A stretch of 64,000 nucleotides of DNA from Ruminococcus sp. Lineage in GTDB: Bacteria; Bacillota; Clostridia; Oscillospirales; Ruminococcaceae. The position numbers and the translations under genes are program-made. Positions within the stretch are counted from its first letter, which is position 1. Each line of letters starts with the position of its first letter. The notes under the pieces are model-generated. The model was not told the DNA's origin. It searched no databases and worked only from the letters and a program-made list of their open reading frames with translations. This document shows, one piece after another, positions 1-9,468 of the stretch. Where the stretch lies: assembly GCA_021770655.1 (NCBI GenBank), contig JAETQO010000006.1:1-64000 (forward strand). Reading direction: 5' to 3'.

Positions 1-17
1 CGCAGGGCTTCCCCTCT

Positions 18-143
18 TTCAAAACAGTCCACCGGACTGTTTTGAAATTCACCCCTTTCGGAGCTCCTAAAGTAAGGGGATTTCGCTCCTGCGGGAGCGA
101 CGGGGGCTCTGCCCCTAAGTCTTGCAAGCTTGTCGAGCAAGAC
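18..143. repeat. Array of short perfect hairpins, no gene
   Basis: Gene-free stretch made of consecutive inverted repeats: a 13-bp stem at 18-46 (TTCAAAACAGTCC with a 3-nt loop), GCTCC/GGAGC at 85-98, GGGGC/GCCCC at 103-115 and GTCTTGC/GCAAGAC at 119-143. The ORF track's 86-residue ORF (42-302) runs straight through these and looks incidental. Such hairpin mosaics are often dispersed intergenic repeats; no other copy is in this window, so family status is inferred. Confidence 0.5.
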
Positions 144-228
144 TTTTCCTCGCAAGCGGCAATCGCGTCGCTTGACCCCGCTCTTTTTACCTCCTTGGCA
201 GTTATAAAAAGACTTTTTCGACAGGCTG

Positions 229-260
229 TATCGGGCGGCAGTAATGCCGTCCGATTTTTT
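229..260 (+). terminator. Intrinsic terminator, rightward
   Basis: TCGGGCGGCA, a GTAA loop, then TGCCGTCCGA and six T residues. It would stop transcription entering from the left of the window; the gene it serves is not visible. Confidence 0.6.
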
Positions 261-281
261 GTACAGCTAACCCATACAGTT

Positions 282-320
282 AAAAATACCGCCCGATCTT
301 GACTGTCGGACGGTATTTTT
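282..320 (-). terminator. Terminator after gltD (bidirectional)
   Basis: An inverted repeat with AAAAATACCG on one side and CGGTATTTTT on the other lies 11 nt downstream of the gltD stop codon. T-runs exist on both strands, so it can work in both directions. Confidence 0.7.
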
Positions 321-330
321 CTGTGTCATT

Positions 331-1815
331 TTACAGATTTGTATATTCCATAAGGCTCTTGTCTACCTCGCGGGCAACATCTCTGCCTTCTCGGATAGCC
401 CATACGACCAGCGACTGGCCGCGGCGCATATCACCTGCGGCAAATACGTTTTCAACATTGGTCTTATGACTCTCTCCGTTCGTTGCAACATTGGTTCTTC
501 CGTCAACTTCAACGCCGAAAGCCTTTGTAACGTAATTCTCCGAACCAAGGAAGCCTGCGGCAATAAGCACAAGCTCAACGTCTACCTTATATTCGCTGCC
601 CTCGACAGGCTTCATAACCGTTCTGCCTGTTTTCTTGTCCTTTTCGGGACTCAGCTTTACAAGTACGGCGCCCTTCAGATTTCCCTTTTTGTCCTTGAGA
701 AATTCCTTGACCGTAGTCTGATAAACTCTTGGATCGTGACCGAAAACTTCGATAGCTTCCTCCTGTCCGTAGTCGGTCTTGCAGACCATAGGCCACTGAG
801 GCCACGGATTATCCTCCGTCCGCTCATCGGGAAGTTTCGGCATCATTTCAAGCTGTAAAACGCTCTTTGCGCCGTGCCTTACGCTTGTTCCTACGCAGTC
901 GTTTCCAGTATCTCCTCCGCCGATAACCATTACATTCTTACCCTTTGCGGAAATATGGTTTTTCTCGGTAAGCCCGCCGCCGAGCAGAGCCTTTGTAGTG
1001 GATTTAAGAAAATCTACGGCAAAATAAATTCCGTTTGCATCTCTTCCCTCTGCCTTGATGTCTCTCGGATTGGACGCACCGCAACAGAGTATAACTCTGT
1101 CGTACTCTTTAAGAAGCTCAGCCGACTTGATGTCCTTGCCGATATTTACACCTGTGCGGAACTCAACGCCCTCCTGCTTCATAATGTCGATTTTTCTGTC
1201 GATTATATGCTTTTCAAGCTTCATATTCGGAATACCGTACATAAGCAGTCCGCCGATTCTGTCCTCTCTCTCGAAAACAGTTACGCTGTGACCTCTCTGA
1301 TTGAGCTGATCGGCGGCGGCAAGACCGGACGGTCCCGAACCGACAACGGCGATCTTCTTGCCCGTTCTCACCTGCGGTATTCTCGGGCCTGCATAGCCGT
1401 GATCGTAGGCGTTCTCAATAATTCCGTATTCGTTAGCCTTTGTGGTAACCGCGTCGCCGTTCGCTCCGCAGGTACAAGCCTTTTCGCAAAGGGCAGGACA
1501 AACTCTCGAAGTAAACTCCGGAAAATTATTGGTCATATGCAGTCTGTAATAAGCCTGCTCCCAATTTCCTTTGCAGATAAGATCGTTCCACTCGGGGATA
1601 AGATTGTTGAGCGGGCATCCCGAAAAGGCGTTTCCGATCTTCATTCCCGCCTGGCAGAAAGGCACTCCGCATTCCATACATCTTGCGCCTTGTTTTTCCT
1701 GCTCCTCCTTGGTAAGAGGAGTATGAAATTCATTGTAATTCTTTATACGCTCTTCAACGGGGAACGCCTGAGCGTCCTCACGTTTATAATCCATAAAACC
1801 TGTTGGCTTTCCCAT
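331..1815 (-). CDS. gltD: Glutamate synthase small subunit (GltD)
   Basis: NADPH-oxidising small subunit of glutamate synthase; it passes electrons to GltB to reduce 2-oxoglutarate plus glutamine to two glutamates in the cytoplasm. The 494-residue length fits the family. Visible features are N-terminal Fe-S cysteines (C46, C49, C54, C67 and the [10 protein letters not shown] stretch near 105-114), an FAD Rossmann motif [10 protein letters not shown] near residue 157 and a second nucleotide motif GGGDTG near 295. The start MGKPTGF matches the usual family N-terminus. It lies 131 nt after gltB in the same operon and ends at a terminator. The ribosome site is unusual (see the SD hairpin entry). 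Confidence 0.95.
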   Translation of the reverse strand: MGKPTGFMDYKREDAQAFPVEERIKNYNEFHTPLTKEEQEKQGARCMECGVPFCQAGMKIGNAFSGCPLNNLIPEWNDLICKGNWEQAYYRLHMTNNFPEFTSRVCPALCEKACTCGANGDAVTTKANEYGIIENAYDHGYAGPRIPQVRTGKKIAVVGSGPSGLAAADQLNQRGHSVTVFEREDRIGGLLMYGIPNMKLEKHIIDRKIDIMKQEGVEFRTGVNIGKDIKSAELLKEYDRVILCCGASNPRDIKAEGRDANGIYFAVDFLKSTTKALLGGGLTEKNHISAKGKNVMVIGGGDTGNDCVGTSVRHGAKSVLQLEMMPKLPDERTEDNPWPQWPMVCKTDYGQEEAIEVFGHDPRVYQTTVKEFLKDKKGNLKGAVLVKLSPEKDKKTGRTVMKPVEGSEYKVDVELVLIAAGFLGSENYVTKAFGVEVDGRTNVATNGESHKTNVENVFAAGDMRRGQSLVVWAIREGRDVAREVDKSLMEYTNL

Positions 1816-1855
1816 ATCTCAATTATACTTGCAAACGGCAAGTATATCCTCCTTT
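1816..1855 (-). promoter_or_regulatory. gltD ribosome site split from ATG by a hairpin
   Basis: The only strong Shine-Dalgarno (AAAGGAGG, 1848-1855) is 32 nt from the ATG, too far to work linearly. Between them sits a perfect 8-bp inverted repeat, ATACTTGC-cgttt-GCAAGTAT. Folding it leaves about 11 nt between SD and ATG. The ATG itself is supported by the conserved GltD N-terminus, and the TTG inside the hairpin is out of frame. Confidence 0.65.
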
Positions 1856-1946
1856 CGACGTTTTGGGTGGGTTGTCACAGCCGAATCTGAAACTTTAGTT
1901 TCAAAAACACAAAACCCGAAACTGAAATTCATTTCAGCCTGCATTT

Positions 1947-4900
1947 TTACTGCTTGCCGTTGATGATCTGATAGAACGCCTCTATCTGTGCCTGATCGTT
2001 GCTCATACCCTTTTCCTCCATTGAAGCGATAGCGATCATCATCTTCTTATAGTCATGAGGAATGATCTTTTTGAACTTAGGCAGATAATCGTCAAAGTTG
2101 TCAAGTATATCCTTACCCTTTACAGACCCTGTTTCCTTGACGTGTTCCTCGATAAGCTCTCTCAGCTCGATAATATCGTACTTCTCCTTGACCTCGGAGA
2201 AGAGTACCATTTCTTTGTTAAGTCTTGTGTAAAGATGTCTGTCTTCATCAAGAACATAGGCTACGCCGCCGGACATACCTGCGGCAAAGTTCTTACCCGT
2301 CTTTCCGATAACGACCACACATCCTCCCGTCATATACTCACAGCCGTGATCGCCGACGCCTTCGACTACCGCCACAGCTCCGGAATTCCTTACACAGAAT
2401 CTCTCGCCTGCAACACCGTTGATAAACGCCTTACCGCTTGTTGCACCGTAAAGAGCAACGTTTCCTATGATGATGTTCTCATCAGCCTTAAATGTGGACT
2501 GCTTAGGAGGATAAACCACAAGCTTTCCCCCCGAAAGACCCTTTCCGAAATAGTCGTTTGAATCGCCCACAAGCTCAAGAGTCAACCCTTTTGGAATAAA
2601 CGCTCCGAAGCTCTGTCCGCCTGAACCGTTGCAGACTATTCTGAATGTGTCGTCGTCAAGAGTGTTGTAATACTTCTTGGTGATCTCCGAGCCGAATATC
2701 GTACCGAAGGAACGGTCGGTATTCTTTACGTTCACGCTCACAGTCTTCTTGGTCTTTGTCTTGAGGTTCTTGTCAAATTCTTTAAGCAGGATCTTCTCGT
2801 CAAGAGTGTTTTCAAGCTTAAAGTCGTATTTTGATTTCTTGTTGTATTCGATCTTCTCGGAAACATAATCCGTATTGATGATATTGGAAAGATCGACCTC
2901 TGCGGCGGTACCGGTCAAACCGTCCTTCGGTTTGATAAGGTCTATTCTTCCGACCAGCTCGTCAACAGTTCTTACGCCAAGCAAAGACATATACTCTCTC
3001 AGCTCGGAGGCTACGAATATCATAAAGTTCATGACATATTCAGGCTTGCCCATAAACTTCTTTCTGAGTTCAGGATTCTGTGTTGCAACGCCGAAAGGAC
3101 AGGTGTCAAGGTTGCATACTCTCATCATTGCACAGCCCAGAGTTATCAGCGGAGCGGTAGCGAAACCGAATTCCTCTGCGCCGAGGATAGCGGCAACGGC
3201 TACGTCGCGGCCTGTCATAAGCTTACCGTCCGTTTCGATAACTACCTTGTTTCTAAGACCGTTCTTTATAAGGGTCTGGTGAGCCTCTGCAAGTCCAAGC
3301 TCCCAAGGCAGTCCCGCATTGTAAATGGAGTTTCTCGGGGCGGCGCCTGTACCGCCGTCATAGCCCGAAATGAGTATACAGCCTGCGCCGGCTTTTGCAA
3401 CGCCTGCGGCAACCGTGCCTACTCCGCACTCGGAAACCAGCTTAACGGAAATTCTTGCGTCCTTGTTTGCGTTTTTAAGGTCGTAGATAAGCTGTGCAAG
3501 ATCCTCGATAGAATAGATGTCATGATGAGGCGGAGGCGAAATAAGCGACACGCCCGGAGTTGAATGTCTTGTCTTAGCTATCCAAGGGTAGACCTTTTTG
3601 CCCGGAAGATGTCCGCCCTCTCCCGGCTTTGCGCCCTGTGCCATTTTGATCTGTATCTCATCAGCGGAGGTCAAATATCTGGAGGTTACGCCGAAACGTC
3701 CCGACGCTACCTGCTTGATAGCGGAGCATCTGTTTTCCGGCTGTCCCTTTGTGAGCAACCTTTCAAGGCTCTCTCCGCCCTCGCCGGAGTTGGATTTTCC
3801 GTGCAGTTTATTCATTGCGACAGCAAGCGCCTCGTGGGCCTCCTGTGAAATAGAGCCGTAGGACATCGCTCCCGTCTTGAATCTTCTTACGATAGAATCC
3901 ACGCTTTCCACTTCGTCAAGAGGAACGGGAGTTTCCGCATAATTAAAGTCCATAAGACCTCTGATATTTACAGGATCCATTTCCTCCGAGATAAGCTTTG
4001 AATACTTCTTGTAGGTTTCATAATCGCCTGTCCTCGACGCCTGCTGGAGCAGGTAAATGGACTGAGGATTATAAAGATGCTCCTCCTTGCCGCTCCTGAA
4101 CTTATGACTGCCTCTGGATTCAAGCTCAGTATTTGTTCCCAGTCCCAGCGGGTCGAACGCGGAGGTATGAAGTCTGTCAACATTCTTTTCAATATCGGAA
4201 ATGGTAATACCGCCTATTCTGCTTACAGTGCCTGTGAAGTATTTATTTATAACGTCCTCGCCGATACCGATAGCCTCAAATATCTGAGATCCTTGATACG
4301 ACTGGATAGTAGAAATGCCCATTTTTGAGGCGATCTTTACTATTCCGTGAAGAACGGCAGAGTTATAGTCGTCAACTGCGGCATAGTAGTCCTTATCGAG
4401 CAGATCGTCCGCAATAAGCTCGTGAATAGTTTCCTGTGCGAGGTACGGGTTGATCGCCGACGCACCATAGCCAAGCAGGGTCGCAAAGTGATGTACCTCT
4501 CTCGGCTCACCGCTTTCAAGAATAATAGCAAGCGAAGTTCTCTTCTTTGTTACGACAAGGTGCTGGTGAAGCGCCGAAACCGCCAGAAGCGACGGAATAG
4601 CAAGGTGATTCTCGTCAACTCCCCTGTCGGAAAGGATAAGAATGTTGGCGCCCTCGCTGAAAGCTTTGTCGGCCTCGATATAAAGTCTGTTGACAGCCTT
4701 TTCAAGTCTTGTGTTCTTATAGTAAAGAATTGGGATTACCGCCGCTTTAAAGCCGGGGATATGCATATTCTTTATCTTCAATATATCGGTTGAAGTAAGG
4801 ATAGGATTATGTACCTTAATGACCTTACAGTTTTCGGGTTTCTCTTCAAGAATGTTTCCGTCTTCGCCAATATAAATAGTAGTGGAAGTAACGACCTCTT

Positions 4901-6497
4901 CTCTGATAGCGTCGATCGGCGGATTTGTAACCTGCGCAAAGAGCTGTTTGAAATAATTGAACAGCGGCTGAGGCTCTTTGGAAAGAACTGCGATCGGGCT
5001 GTCCGTACCCATAGCGGCGATAGATTCCGCACCGTTTTTAGCCATAGGCAGGATAGAAGTCATAACGTCCTCATAGGTATAGCCGAAGGATTTCTGAAGT
5101 CTCTGTCTTTCCTCATATCCATGCTCTTCTACTTTGATGTTAGGTATCTTCAGATCTTTCAGTCTTACAAGATTGCTGTCCAGCCACTCGCCGTACGGCT
5201 GTTTTGAAGCGTAATATTCTTTAAGCTCGTCATCGTCGATAACTCTGCCCTGTACGGTATCTACAAGGAGCATTTTACCCGGACGAAGTCTTTCCTTGAC
5301 CACAATATTTTCAGCAGGAACAGGCAGTGCGCCTACCTCAGAAGAAAGGATAAGGTTTCCGTCATTTGTGATGTAATATCTTGACGGACGCAGACCGTTA
5401 CGGTCCAGCACAGCGCCCATCATATCGCCGTCGGAGAACAGAATGGACGCAGGGCCGTCCCAAGGCTCCATCATTGTTGCGTAATACTGATAGAAATCCT
5501 TTTTAGCCTGGCTCATTGTTCCGTTGTTATCCCACGGCTCAGGAATTGTTATCATAACTGCAAGAGGCAGATCCATTCCGCTCATTACAAGAAACTCAAG
5601 CGTATTGTCCAGCATTGCGGAGTCCGATCCCTCTGTATTTACAACGGGGATAACCTTATCAAGGTCGCCCTTAAGATGCTCAGATTTCATGGTTTCCTCG
5701 CGGGCAAGCATTTTATCCGCATTGCCTCTGATAGTATTTATCTCGCCGTTATGAACGATCATTCTGTTAGGATGCGCTCTCTGCCAGCTTGGATTCGTAT
5801 TTGTGGAAAATCTTGAATGAACCATTGCTATTGCCGACTCATAGTCCTTATCCTGCAGGTCGAGAAAAAACTGTCTGAGGTCCTGAACAAGGAACATTCC
5901 TTTATATACTATAGTTCTGCTGGAAAGCGATACCACATATGTATCCTCATTGGACTGCTCAAAAACCCGTCTTGCAACGTAAAGCTTACGGTCAAAGTCA
6001 AGACCTTTTTTTACTCCCTTCGGTCTTTTGATGAAGCACTGCATTATTGCAGGCATACACTCGACCGCTCTTGTTCCCAGTACCTCCGGCTTTGAAGGCA
6101 CGTTTCTCCAGCCGAGAACTTCAAGCCCCTCTTTTTCTGCAATGATCTCGAACATCTTTTTAGCCTGATTTCTGGCAAGCTCGTTCTGCGGGAAGAAGAA
6201 CATACCCACGGCATAATCTCTTTCCTCTCCAAGAGTAATGCCAAGCTCGCTTGATGCGATCTTTTTGAAAAATTTATGGGAAATCTGGAGAAGAATACCG
6301 ACGCCGTCTCCGGTCTTACCCTCCGCGTCCTTACCGGCACGGTGCTCCAGAGTTTCAACTATGGTAAGCGCATTAGCCACAGTATCGTGAGACTTTACGC
6401 CTTTAATGTTGACAACCGCTCCGATTCCGCAGTTATCGTGTTCAAACTTAGGGGAATACAGGCTTTTCACGTTTGTCATATTCTCCGTACGTTCCAT
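1947..6497 (-). CDS. gltB: Glutamate synthase large subunit (GltB)
   Basis: Glutamine-hydrolysing, FMN- and Fe-S-containing large subunit of glutamate synthase. At 1516 residues it is full length. An N-terminal class-II glutamine amidotransferase domain begins at the DNCGIG motif; Cys23 is the expected catalytic residue exposed after propeptide removal. The central and FMN-binding synthase domains include GEGGE and AKPGEGGHLPG; the 3Fe-4S region is CNLDTCPFGVATQ; the C-terminal third is the GltB beta-helix (GGxxG repeats). It is first in gltB-gltD and has a good SD (GGAAAGGG) before the ATG. A strong promoter lies about 220 nt upstream. Confidence 0.96.
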   Translation of the reverse strand: MERTENMTNVKSLYSPKFEHDNCGIGAVVNIKGVKSHDTVANALTIVETLEHRAGKDAEGKTGDGVGILLQISHKFFKKIASSELGITLGEERDYAVGMFFFPQNELARNQAKKMFEIIAEKEGLEVLGWRNVPSKPEVLGTRAVECMPAIMQCFIKRPKGVKKGLDFDRKLYVARRVFEQSNEDTYVVSLSSRTIVYKGMFLVQDLRQFFLDLQDKDYESAIAMVHSRFSTNTNPSWQRAHPNRMIVHNGEINTIRGNADKMLAREETMKSEHLKGDLDKVIPVVNTEGSDSAMLDNTLEFLVMSGMDLPLAVMITIPEPWDNNGTMSQAKKDFYQYYATMMEPWDGPASILFSDGDMMGAVLDRNGLRPSRYYITNDGNLILSSEVGALPVPAENIVVKERLRPGKMLLVDTVQGRVIDDDELKEYYASKQPYGEWLDSNLVRLKDLKIPNIKVEEHGYEERQRLQKSFGYTYEDVMTSILPMAKNGAESIAAMGTDSPIAVLSKEPQPLFNYFKQLFAQVTNPPIDAIREEVVTSTTIYIGEDGNILEEKPENCKVIKVHNPILTSTDILKIKNMHIPGFKAAVIPILYYKNTRLEKAVNRLYIEADKAFSEGANILILSDRGVDENHLAIPSLLAVSALHQHLVVTKKRTSLAIILESGEPREVHHFATLLGYGASAINPYLAQETIHELIADDLLDKDYYAAVDDYNSAVLHGIVKIASKMGISTIQSYQGSQIFEAIGIGEDVINKYFTGTVSRIGGITISDIEKNVDRLHTSAFDPLGLGTNTELESRGSHKFRSGKEEHLYNPQSIYLLQQASRTGDYETYKKYSKLISEEMDPVNIRGLMDFNYAETPVPLDEVESVDSIVRRFKTGAMSYGSISQEAHEALAVAMNKLHGKSNSGEGGESLERLLTKGQPENRCSAIKQVASGRFGVTSRYLTSADEIQIKMAQGAKPGEGGHLPGKKVYPWIAKTRHSTPGVSLISPPPHHDIYSIEDLAQLIYDLKNANKDARISVKLVSECGVGTVAAGVAKAGAGCILISGYDGGTGAAPRNSIYNAGLPWELGLAEAHQTLIKNGLRNKVVIETDGKLMTGRDVAVAAILGAEEFGFATAPLITLGCAMMRVCNLDTCPFGVATQNPELRKKFMGKPEYVMNFMIFVASELREYMSLLGVRTVDELVGRIDLIKPKDGLTGTAAEVDLSNIINTDYVSEKIEYNKKSKYDFKLENTLDEKILLKEFDKNLKTKTKKTVSVNVKNTDRSFGTIFGSEITKKYYNTLDDDTFRIVCNGSGGQSFGAFIPKGLTLELVGDSNDYFGKGLSGGKLVVYPPKQSTFKADENIIIGNVALYGATSGKAFINGVAGERFCVRNSGAVAVVEGVGDHGCEYMTGGCVVVIGKTGKNFAAGMSGGVAYVLDEDRHLYTRLNKEMVLFSEVKEKYDIIELRELIEEHVKETGSVKGKDILDNFDDYLPKFKKIIPHDYKKMMIAIASMEEKGMSNDQAQIEAFYQIINGKQ

Positions 6498-6718
6498 TGA
6501 TAATCACCCTTTCCTGCCAATACGCTTACAATCAAATTCTCCGCCTTGCGTTTGGACAAATAGTTTTGTGTTTAATTTTTGCAATGCCCGGATTTCCTTC
6601 AAACCGCAAAAAGAAAGTTTGAAATTCAAATCCTGCATTTATATAAATTGCAATTTCGCCGCACCGTTCATGAAAATCGCTTAAATCCTTTGTAAGACGA
6701 TTTCAATACAGCTTAATC

Positions 6719-6747
6719 ATTATAACACACTTCTCTCAAAAATGCAA
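6719..6747 (-). promoter_or_regulatory. Promoter of gltBD with long leader
   Basis: TTGCAT, a 17-nt spacer and TATAAT on the minus strand. Transcription would begin near 6711, leaving a leader of about 210 nt before gltB. I see a small TTTGAA/TTCAAA hairpin in the leader but recognise no riboswitch. Otherwise the 6498-6846 gap holds only this promoter and the next terminator. Confidence 0.75.
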
Positions 6748-6827
6748 GATGGTTTGGCTGTTCCTGCATAAATTCGTAATTAATTTTTTATTAAATGGTT
6801 TATATTATTTACTAAAATGTGCATTAT

Positions 6828-6864
6828 AATAAAAGCACGCGCCGGATCAGCGACCCAGCGCGTG
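6828..6864 (-). terminator. Terminator overlapping the M15 gene's end
   Basis: CACGCGC/GCGCGTG stem at 6836-6864, followed on the minus strand by CTTTTATTAT. The stop codon of the 6847-7485 gene lies in the loop, so the hairpin overlaps coding sequence. Confidence 0.55.
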
Positions 6865-7485
6865 TTTGATTTTTCTTATCACAGTTCTGAACGGATTCTT
6901 GCGTTGCTTATAAAAATGCTGATAATCCTTAGAATCAAGCCAATCTCCGCCCCACTTCCAACCGTGGCGAACAAAAACGTTATAGCATATATCGTCCCTG
7001 TCTATTTTGTGAGGAAAGCTTTTTGTCCGATCAGCATACTGCACACCATTGGCAGGCATCACCTTTTTGCCGACAATATAAGGATTAATAAGCGGATTGA
7101 TGTCTATAGCTCTGCCAAAGCTGTGCGCGGACAATATATCGGTATCCGCCACAACTCTGTAATTGAAAGCAGAAGAATTGTTATCCTCCATTGATTTTTC
7201 ATCATCAGCGTCATAATGATCCACAAGCCGTATCTTTTCTATCTCATACCCGGCTTCGTAAAGCTCGTAGAATATATCCAGCACCTCAGCCGCCAGCTTT
7301 TTATCAACTATAAGTTCGCCGTCCTGAATTTCGTGGTGAAAATCGTAATACCTCACTTTAAGATAAGCGAGATCAGAGAGGCTTACACGAGAATTTTCCT
7401 TATAAGATACGCCGCTTACAAAAGAAACAATATCCTCCGGTATTTCAGAGGCTGTAAAGCCCTCTCTGTAAAGAATCTTCTCCAA
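6847..7485 (-). CDS. M15-family D-Ala-D-Ala carboxypeptidase-like protein
   Basis: Predicted zinc metallopeptidase of the M15 (VanY/L-Ala-D-Glu peptidase-like) group acting on peptidoglycan peptides. Motifs are SAHSFGRAIDINP (zinc His and Asp), then GWKWGGDW and YQHFY (catalytic and third zinc ligand). The start is TTG at 7483-7485 with AAGGAG about 10 nt upstream. No signal peptide or membrane segment is visible in the first 90 residues, odd for a wall enzyme, so export route or an intracellular recycling role is open. It lies downstream of the L,D-transpeptidase with a terminator-like hairpin between them. Confidence 0.8.
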   Translation of the reverse strand: MEKILYREGFTASEIPEDIVSFVSGVSYKENSRVSLSDLAYLKVRYYDFHHEIQDGELIVDKKLAAEVLDIFYELYEAGYEIEKIRLVDHYDADDEKSMEDNNSSAFNYRVVADTDILSAHSFGRAIDINPLINPYIVGKKVMPANGVQYADRTKSFPHKIDRDDICYNVFVRHGWKWGGDWLDSKDYQHFYKQRKNPFRTVIRKIKHALGR

Positions 7486-7507
7486 TCAAAAACACTCCTT
7501 ATACAAA

Positions 7508-7549
7508 GAGAAAACAGACGGAAAACGCCGCTCTGCGCCGTATACCGTC
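7508..7549 (-). terminator. Terminator after the L,D-transpeptidase gene
   Basis: Imperfect stem (GACGG...ACGCCGC / GCGCCGT...CCGTC) with TGTTTTCTC on the minus strand. It lies between the L,D-transpeptidase stop and the M15 start, so read-through is possible. Confidence 0.5.
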
Positions 7550-7587
7550 CGTATTTCTCCGTTTATTTGCGCATTACTTGCAAAAGT

Positions 7588-9111
7588 CTACTCAGCAGAC
7601 TGATAGTACATTACAACAGGAGTACCGATCGGCACGTTATCGTACACATACTTTGCTCCGTCGTAAGACATATTTATACAGCCGTGAGAGCCGTTCCATT
7701 TATATATTTCTCCGCCCAGCGCATTTCCTCTCCAAGCGGAATCGTGAAGTCCTATTCCGCAGAGAGAAACGTTATTCCAGAAACTGCACTTTGTATCCCA
7801 CTCATCGCCGTCGGCGTTTCTGTCCTTCATACGCTTGTTTGTTTCCTTAGACCACAGCTTATAAACGCCCGGAAGAGTAGTTCTTGCCGCCGAGGTCGTC
7901 TGTCCCGAAACTATATCGCACTCATAATCTTTCTTTCCGTCCTTATAGTACCAAAGATGCTGAGCGCTGAGATCTATCTCGATATACGTCTTGCCAATAT
8001 CGTCGTCCTTACTTCTCGCAGACTCCACTCCCGTGAAATCAAAATATCCTGTACTGTAGTAGATCGGATCCACACTATTTACACTCGTACCCTCTTCAAG
8101 CATATCCACAAGCAGACTGCAGGTCTTTTCCTGATCTATCCACCAACCGTATTTTGCGTCTGAGCTTGTAGGCACGATTATATCTCCCTGCTTTGTGGCA
8201 TGGAACTTTCGCTTTGTATCATACGTATCATATTTCTTGGCAAGCTTTTCCACATACTTCATCGCCTTGCCTTCATCAACTGTATAACTGCCGTCGTCCT
8301 TGAGGTCTATGATATTCATAAGCTCCTCTCCGGTTAAGGTCTCGGTAGTATAGTCAAAATCAAATGTGATATACATCTGGAATATTTTATTTAGCTTTTC
8401 ACATTCTTCCGACAGATCTCCGCTCTTAACTTTAGGCGTAGAATAACAGCCTGTTTTCTCGGTAAGAGAAAGGCTCAGATTGCCCTGAGAAACATTTTTA
8501 TCAACGTACTCCTGAAGCTTTTTCATATCCGTTATCTTGTTGCCCTGAACCTCTGAGGTTATTTCATAAGCAGTCTTGTCCTCATTCAGTCCCATAACGG
8601 CGTCGGTAGTTTCAACATCACCCCAGCCCGCTTTTTCAAGCAGAGCGTTAAGCTTTTTCTTATTATAGGAAACAGCTTCATCATAGCTGTATGTAGCCTT
8701 ATGGGAAAGCGACATAAACCACAAGCCGCGGTCTACGCTTTCATATATTTTGCGGATCTCGTCCTTTCCGCTGAGCTTATAGTCAAAGTCGGAGGTTTCA
8801 AAATTAACAGGTGTATTATCTATTGTTTTTACAGTAAGCTGATAAGGATTATCATTTACGCCGAGAATATCGCACGCCTGCTCAAATGTTTTTCCGCTTA
8901 CGTCTACTCCGTTTATGGTTGTATTGCTTAAAAATTTATCGCTGTAATAGGCTCTTCCGGCAAGATAACCGCCTCCCGCCGTGCAGATTATTGCCGCAGC
9001 TGCCGCACCGCAGACTATACCGGCATTATTGCGCTTTTTCCTTTTGCGCTTTCCGCCCGAACCGGCTTTCGACTTTGATTTTATTTTACTGTTTTTGGTT
9101 TTGACCGACAT
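7588..9111 (-). CDS. L,D-transpeptidase (YkuD) with N-terminal membrane anchor
   Basis: Cross-links or modifies peptidoglycan at meso-DAP (3-3 cross-links). The C-terminal YkuD domain has GIGLHD and the catalytic SHGCINM motif. The middle holds repeats resembling the PG_binding_4 domain often found in these enzymes. The N-terminus is Lys-rich then hydrophobic (GIVCGAAAAAIICTAGGGYLAG), giving one membrane anchor with the enzyme outside. The ORF track starts at 9192, but that codon lacks an SD and lies upstream of the predicted transcription start. ATG 9109-9111 (MSVKTKN) has GGGAG 10 nt upstream, giving 507 residues. Confidence 0.9.
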   Translation of the reverse strand: MSVKTKNSKIKSKSKAGSGGKRKRKKRNNAGIVCGAAAAAIICTAGGGYLAGRAYYSDKFLSNTTINGVDVSGKTFEQACDILGVNDNPYQLTVKTIDNTPVNFETSDFDYKLSGKDEIRKIYESVDRGLWFMSLSHKATYSYDEAVSYNKKKLNALLEKAGWGDVETTDAVMGLNEDKTAYEITSEVQGNKITDMKKLQEYVDKNVSQGNLSLSLTEKTGCYSTPKVKSGDLSEECEKLNKIFQMYITFDFDYTTETLTGEELMNIIDLKDDGSYTVDEGKAMKYVEKLAKKYDTYDTKRKFHATKQGDIIVPTSSDAKYGWWIDQEKTCSLLVDMLEEGTSVNSVDPIYYSTGYFDFTGVESARSKDDDIGKTYIEIDLSAQHLWYYKDGKKDYECDIVSGQTTSAARTTLPGVYKLWSKETNKRMKDRNADGDEWDTKCSFWNNVSLCGIGLHDSAWRGNALGGEIYKWNGSHGCINMSYDGAKYVYDNVPIGTPVVMYYQSAE

Positions 9112-9175
9112 TAAAAATCCACTCCCGTGACAATATGACGCAGTCTGCCTTCCGAGTATACTGTATATCAAAATA

Positions 9176-9204
9176 ATTATATCATGAAACAAAGCTTTTG
9201 TCTA
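9176..9204 (-). promoter_or_regulatory. Promoter of the L,D-transpeptidase gene
   Basis: TAGACA, 17 nt, TATAAT on the minus strand. The transcript would start near 9169, which supports the 9111 start codon. Confidence 0.7.
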
Positions 9205-9385
9205 TAGCAAACTGAATAAATTTTCACGGAAGATTTTTCATACGAGTCCAAATAAACGTATTCCATTTACCGATAAAAATAAAAAGCCGAAGTCCTTTTT
9301 TCATCTCATTATTCAATACTGTTTCTCTTTCCTCCATAATAGTCTGCAAATTACCGCAAAAGGTTTAGAATCTCAGAAAACGAAA

Positions 9386-9439
9386 TTAAGGCAACACCGC
9401 ACAACTACCGCCTAACGGCTTTGCGCGGTGTTACCTTAA
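9386..9439. mobile_element. MITE-like element, copy A (46-bp core)
   Basis: Core 9390-9435 begins GGCAACACCGCACAACTACC and ends GCGCGGTGTTACC, flanked on both sides by TTAA. It matches both ends of the longer copies at 42901-43071 and 52989-53159 but has lost most of the interior. It sits about 30 bp past the dinB stop. Apart from this element and the ldt promoter, 9112-9468 holds nothing else I can support. Confidence 0.75.
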
Positions 9440-9468
9440 AATCTTTCATGCAATAAGTGATACGGGAG

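Noticed and set aside
42-302. 86-residue plus-strand ORF at the left edge
   Set aside because: It crosses four hairpins and a terminator, has no SD and no protein-like features.
874-1890. 338-residue plus-strand ORF
   Set aside because: Antisense shadow of gltD, which has full family motifs.
6498-6711. Riboswitch in the long gltB leader
   Set aside because: Only one small palindrome was found and no known aptamer core was recognised.
7216-8163. 315-residue plus-strand ORF
   Set aside because: Antisense to the M15 and L,D-transpeptidase genes and spans their junction.
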